This document shows positions 13,507-15,942 of a stretch of 15,942 bases of DNA, one piece after another. Positions within the stretch are counted from its first letter, which is position 1; each line of letters begins with the position of its first letter. A program made the translations under genes and the position numbers. The notes under the pieces are model-generated. The model was not told the origin of the DNA. It made no database searches and was given only the letters and a program-made list of their open reading frames with translations. Source of the stretch: CAZBWE01 sp964568985 (lineage in GTDB: Bacteria; Planctomycetota; Phycisphaerae; Sedimentisphaerales; Anaerobacaceae); NCBI GenBank assembly GCA_964568985.1, contig CAZMSP010000043.1, positions 1 to 15,942 on the forward strand, given 5' to 3'.

Positions 13507-14141
13507 TAGACGCATGGTTCCGGTTGGGTCGCTGGGGGTGCAGGGTTTTTTGCATTTTATTTTTTCGGCTTCGCGTCTATGGGAGGGATAATATCCCTAA
13601 GAAAGGACCTTTTATACTGGTTGTTAACCACCAAAGCTATCTTGACCCGATATTTTGCGGGATACCTTTGAAGAGACGATTGTATTTTGTCGCGCGCGAT
13701 TCGCTTTTTGACAACTGGCCTTTGGGCCGTCTGATTTCTTCTATCGATACAATACCACTGAAACGGACACAAACAAATTTGTCTGCACTGAGGAAAGTTA
13801 TCTGCAAACTTAAAGAAGGCAAGGGAGTTTGTCTATTTCCGGAAGGAACGCGAACAAACGATGGGAAAATTGCGCCACTGAAGCCCGGCTTTAGTCTCTT
13901 ATGTAAACGTACAACAGCATCGGTTGTGCCTGTTGCAATTGATGGCGCCTTCGAATGTTGGCCGAGGCATAAAAAGATATTTTCGCGCGGCTCAATTTCA
14001 GTCTGCTACGGCGAAGCGATAGCATACGAGCAGATGAAAAATATGAGCGATGAGCAACTGATGAAGCTTTTAACCGATACGCTGCGACGGATGCAAAATG
14101 ATTGCCGTCTAAAACAAGGTAAAGAGGCACTCAACTACTAA
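13488..14141 (+). CDS. plsC: 1-acyl-sn-glycerol-3-phosphate acyltransferase
   Basis: PlsC acylates lysophosphatidic acid to phosphatidic acid at the inner membrane. The 217-aa protein has the acyltransferase motifs in order: VVNHQSYLDP with the catalytic HX4D pair (His48, Asp53), RRLYFVARDSLFDN and RLISSIDTIPLKR (motif II region), LFPEGTRTNDG (116-126, motif III), and ASVVPVAIDGAF (motif IV). A hydrophobic N-terminal stretch (about 17-27) fits membrane association. The start is GTG at 13488, inside the end of cmk in another frame, with GGGG a few bases upstream. No upstream in-frame ATG is available. Acyl-donor choice (acyl-ACP or acyl-CoA) cannot be read from the sequence. Confidence 0.92.
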   Translation: MFKERLIDAWFRLGRWGCRVFCILFFRLRVYGRDNIPKKGPFILVVNHQSYLDPIFCGIPLKRRLYFVARDSLFDNWPLGRLISSIDTIPLKRTQTNLSALRKVICKLKEGKGVCLFPEGTRTNDGKIAPLKPGFSLLCKRTTASVVPVAIDGAFECWPRHKKIFSRGSISVCYGEAIAYEQMKNMSDEQLMKLLTDTLRRMQNDCRLKQGKEALNY

Positions 14142-14194
14142 TTTTTTAACGGTTCGAACGTAATCGAAGGACTGATTAGTATAAGGAGAAACCG

Positions 14195-14434
14195 ATGGCA
14201 AAATGGAAGCCAGGGCTACATAAGGAGGTCTCAGCGATATTTGATGGTGTGCCTGTCCCTGAGGAAAGCGATTCCCATAAGCGAAATGAAGCATTAGCAT
14301 CGAGATGTTCCACCGTAAGGTGTCCCCAAGCGGACTACTTCTGCGGTTTGGAATCGCAAGGGTTAGACCACCATCACCGCCCAACGCGAAAAAATCATCG
14401 GCTGAGTAATTACAACAGTAAACTAATCGGCTGA
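14195..14434 (+). CDS. Small hypothetical protein, possibly a gene remnant
   Basis: A 79-codon ORF begins with ATG 8 nt after a strong Shine-Dalgarno (AAGGAG, 14181-14186). The first 24 residues (MAKWKPGLHKEVSAIFDGVP then VPEE) look like ordinary protein. The remaining part (rich in H, R, C and S, with DHHHRP) has odd composition and no recognisable domain. No other frame continues the protein convincingly. It may be a true small protein or the surviving 5' end of a decayed gene. It lies in the 494-nt gap between plsC and ispH on the same strand. No family is recognised. Confidence 0.4.
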   Translation: MAKWKPGLHKEVSAIFDGVPVPEESDSHKRNEALASRCSTVRCPQADYFCGLESQGLDHHHRPTRKNHRLSNYNSKLIG

Positions 14435-14453
14435 TAAATCTTCCGTTCAATCC

Positions 14454-14480
14454 TTCGACGGTGAGCTCAGGACTGTCGAA
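14454..14480. repeat. Palindrome with TTCGAC/GTCGAA arms
   Basis: TTCGAC (14454-14459) pairs with GTCGAA (14475-14480). The interior carries GAGCTC, itself palindromic. The wording is like small dispersed repeats often seen in bacterial metagenome assemblies. Apart from this element and the repeats at 14557-14605, nothing gene-like is seen in 14435-14635. Confidence 0.5.
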
Positions 14481-14556
14481 CCGCTACCTACCTAAAAACG
14501 CGAGGAAAGTTTTAGTGGATTGTGCAGGCGGTTTTTTATAGAATTATCTTTAAGAC

Positions 14557-14605
14557 TAAAGTGAGCTAAAGTGAGCTAAAGTTGAAAAATAATCCATAAC
14601 TTTAG
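14557..14605. repeat. Tandem decamer and hairpin upstream of ispH
   Basis: TAAAGTGAGC occurs at 14557-14566 and 14567-14576, and a third, diverged unit begins with TAAAGT at 14577. The last copy forms the 5' arm of an 8-bp inverted repeat, CTAAAGTT (14576-14583) with AACTTTAG (14598-14605). This ends 30 nt before the ispH start and could be a regulatory site or leader structure. Confidence 0.6.
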
Positions 14606-14635
14606 GCACTTTTTAGTAAATGGTGAACGACTTTT

Positions 14636-15571
14636 ATGAAAGTTTTGGTTGCTAAAAAATGTGGATTTTGCCATGGCGTCAAGAACGCTATCAGTATGGC
14701 TGAAAAGGTGCTGGCACAAGAAAAGGAGGTTTATAGTCTTGGGTCAATTATTCATAACAAAGATGTAGTTGAGCAGCTGGCAAAAGAAGGGTTAAAAATA
14801 GTGGATTTCATCCTTCGTAGTAGTCCTGCGAATGGTGAAGAGCGGATAATGGTAACTGCGGAGAATGGAAGCGTGGAGGAGATGTGGCACGGCCAAGATG
14901 GCCGTGCCACTGAGATGGCCGTGCCACCAACCGTTTTGATTCCGTCTCATGGTGCAGACCCGGCAAAGATAGCGAAGCTGAAAGAAAAAGGGCTTAATAT
15001 CGTTGATGCCACTTGCGTGCTGGTTAAAAGAGTCCAGCAAATAGCTGGGGAGCTGGAGAGGGATGGTTATAAAGTGGTAGTTATCGGTGATGAGAATCAT
15101 CCTGAGGTTAAGGCGGTCGTGGGCTGTGCCGCGGATGTTACTGTCCTTGCTAATGAATCGGATTTGCATAAGCTGCCCCAAAATGCCAGATTGGGGATTG
15201 TTTGCCAGACTACGCAAAGCCCGGATTACTTTGGGGAAATGCTTGAAGCTATAGGGCGACGCAGCTTTAGTGAGTTGAAGGTAATCAATACTTTGTGTCA
15301 GGAAGCGATAAAAAGACAAGAGTCGGCTGTACAACTGTGCGGGCAGGTGGATATAATGTTTGTGCTTGGTGGCCTGCAAAGTGCCAATACGCGAAAGCTC
15401 GCCGAGCTTTGCAAAAGAGTAAATAGTCAAACATTTCACTTGCAAAACTGGAATGAACTTGATATAAGCACACTTTCTGGTAAGAATATAGCAGGTGTTA
15501 CGGCAGGGGCCTCAACACCTGAGTGGATAATAGATGAATTTGTGAAGAATTTGGAAGGTTTTAATGGTTAA
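14636..15571 (+). CDS. ispH: 4-hydroxy-3-methylbut-2-enyl diphosphate reductase, with an in-frame insertion
   Basis: IspH is the last enzyme of the MEP isoprenoid pathway, a [4Fe-4S] protein that yields IPP and DMAPP. All three cluster cysteines are present: GFCHGV (Cys12), DATCVLV (Cys127) and NTLCQEA (Cys221). Active-site residues also match: SIIHNKDVV (His40), PSHGADP (His105), ENHPEVKAVVG (His155, Glu157), CQTTQS, LQSANTRKLAEL and TAGASTPEW. Compared with the usual enzyme, about 28-30 extra residues lie between Val56 and His105. Part of this extra stretch (residues 83-98) is encoded by a perfect palindromic repeat at 14884-14927. The reading frame is kept, so the gene is probably functional. 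The start has a weak Shine-Dalgarno (GGTGA). rpsA follows 70 nt later. Confidence 0.95.
   Translation: MKVLVAKKCGFCHGVKNAISMAEKVLAQEKEVYSLGSIIHNKDVVEQLAKEGLKIVDFILRSSPANGEERIMVTAENGSVEEMWHGQDGRATEMAVPPTVLIPSHGADPAKIAKLKEKGLNIVDATCVLVKRVQQIAGELERDGYKVVVIGDENHPEVKAVVGCAADVTVLANESDLHKLPQNARLGIVCQTTQSPDYFGEMLEAIGRRSFSELKVINTLCQEAIKRQESAVQLCGQVDIMFVLGGLQSANTRKLAELCKRVNSQTFHLQNWNELDISTLSGKNIAGVTAGASTPEWIIDEFVKNLEGFNG
14884..14927. repeat. Palindromic repeat inserted in frame within ispH
   Basis: GTGGCACGGCCA (14884-14895) and TGGCCGTGCCAC (14899-14910) form a perfect 12-bp inverted repeat with a 3-nt centre. After a 5-nt spacer, TGGCCGTGCCAC recurs at 14916-14927. It is translated as WHGQDGRATEMAVPP in a segment normally absent from IspH. 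Confidence 0.9.
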
Positions 15572-15573
15572 AT

Positions 15574-15611
15574 GCCCCCACGTCTTGCTGTCGTAAGACA
15601 GCTGTGGGGGC
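15574..15611. repeat. GCCCCC-type hairpin, copy 2 (between ispH and rpsA)
   Basis: The outer stem GCCCCCAC (15574-15581) pairs with GTGGGGGC (15604-15611). The inner stem GCTGTC (15587-15592) pairs with GACAGC (15597-15602) with a GTAA loop. A 5-nt bulge lies on the left, against a single base on the right. Both this copy and the one at 10176-10211 continue with AGGC. No T-run follows, so read-through into rpsA is expected. Confidence 0.8.
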
Positions 15612-15641
15612 AGGCACCAATTTACACAGGAACTTGGGTTT

Positions 15642-15942
15642 ATGGTAGATAGAAATATCGTTAACAAATTAGGTTTGTCACAAGAAAAGATTGACCAGCA
15701 GCTCAGTGAGTTGTTCGGTGAAAAAGAAAATGAATTTTTAGAGAAAGCTCTTCAGAAAAAGGTGGATTTGCGTCTGCCGGGGACTATTCTTAAAGGGACA
15801 ATCGTATCGCAAATAGGCAACGATGTTATCGTCGAGGTTGGCCTGAAAAGCGAGGGAGTTGTTGATGTGAGTGAGTTTGACAGCTCCGATGAGATTGAGC
15901 CGGGCAAAGAGATAGAAGTTCTTCTTGAAGATACTGATTCTG
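15642..15942 (+). CDS. rpsA: 30S ribosomal protein S1, N-terminal part, cut by the right window edge
   Basis: The frame is open from the ATG at 15642 to the window end (100 codons). After a helical N-terminus (MVDRNIVNKLGLSQEKIDQQ) comes an S1 OB-fold repeat: LPGTILKGTIVSQIGNDVIV (45-64), then EVGLKSEGVVDVSEFDS and EIEPGKEIEVLLEDTDS. This wording is that of the first S1 motif of RpsA-like proteins, which bind mRNA on the small subunit. The location directly after ispH in a cmk-plsC-ispH series strengthens the rpsA assignment, since ispH-rpsA adjacency (even fusion) is known in Clostridia. The number of S1 repeats cannot be seen here. The Shine-Dalgarno is weak (GGAA 11 nt upstream). Other S1-domain proteins remain possible. 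Confidence 0.87.
   Translation, partial: MVDRNIVNKLGLSQEKIDQQLSELFGEKENEFLEKALQKKVDLRLPGTILKGTIVSQIGNDVIVEVGLKSEGVVDVSEFDSSDEIEPGKEIEVLLEDTDS

Noticed and set aside
14109..14450. Minus-strand 113-codon ORF in the plsC-ispH gap
   Set aside because: No recognisable domain or ribosome binding site, and it overlaps the end of plsC. The plus-strand ORF here has a much better start.

Overview
This window reads like a bacterial chromosome of moderate GC. The gene set is CMP-Kdo synthesis, peptidoglycan synthesis and division (MurG, FtsW), the MEP isoprenoid pathway (IspH) and ribosomal protein S1. Together with a FucP-type fucose permease, many small palindromic repeats and a lineage-type membrane protein, it suggests a Gram-negative-type organism. 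My best guess is a Planctomycetota/Phycisphaerae lineage, but that is an impression from protein style, not a phylogeny. No phage, transposase, rRNA, tRNA or CRISPR array was found.

Layout. (1) 1-1079, minus strand: the 5' part of trpE (anthranilate synthase I, cut by the left edge) preceded by a complete ribosome-mediated trp attenuator. It has a consensus sigma70-type promoter, a 17-residue leader peptide with three consecutive Trp codons, a 1:2 hairpin, an alternative antiterminator and a terminator with a U-run. The predicted transcription start falls on the A of the leader peptide ATG, so the leader peptide may be leaderless. (2) 1210-2635, plus strand: a divergent fucP-like permease with its own promoter. 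(3) 2705-5292, plus strand: kdsB and pyrG behind a promoter and a structured leader. The PyrG is divergent and lacks the triad Glu of its glutaminase domain (HPC instead of HPE). (4) 5342-7832, minus strand: murG, a 2H phosphoesterase and a coiled-coil lipoprotein. Inverted repeats with ACCCCGTTAGAAAG ends lie on both sides of the lipoprotein gene. (5) 8106-9871: a plus-strand conserved protein sits between minus-strand ftsW and murG. (6) 9872-11322: a repeat-rich intergenic region, a membrane-anchored protein with a possible Sm-like C-terminus, and a convergent acylphosphatase. (7) 11472-15942, plus strand: a GAF-PP2C phosphatase, cmk, plsC, a small ORF, ispH and the start of rpsA. cmk-plsC-ispH-rpsA is a recurrent neighbourhood in several bacterial groups.

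The genes are mostly envelope and core metabolism: Kdo activation for LPS, CTP supply (PyrG feeds KdsB and, with Cmk, nucleotide and lipid synthesis), lipid II synthesis and septal peptidoglycan polymerisation, phosphatidic acid synthesis, and isoprenoids (which supply the undecaprenyl carrier).

The most notable non-gene signals are the trp attenuator, an in-frame palindromic insertion inside ispH, two heptanucleotide tandem arrays, and several families of intergenic hairpins.
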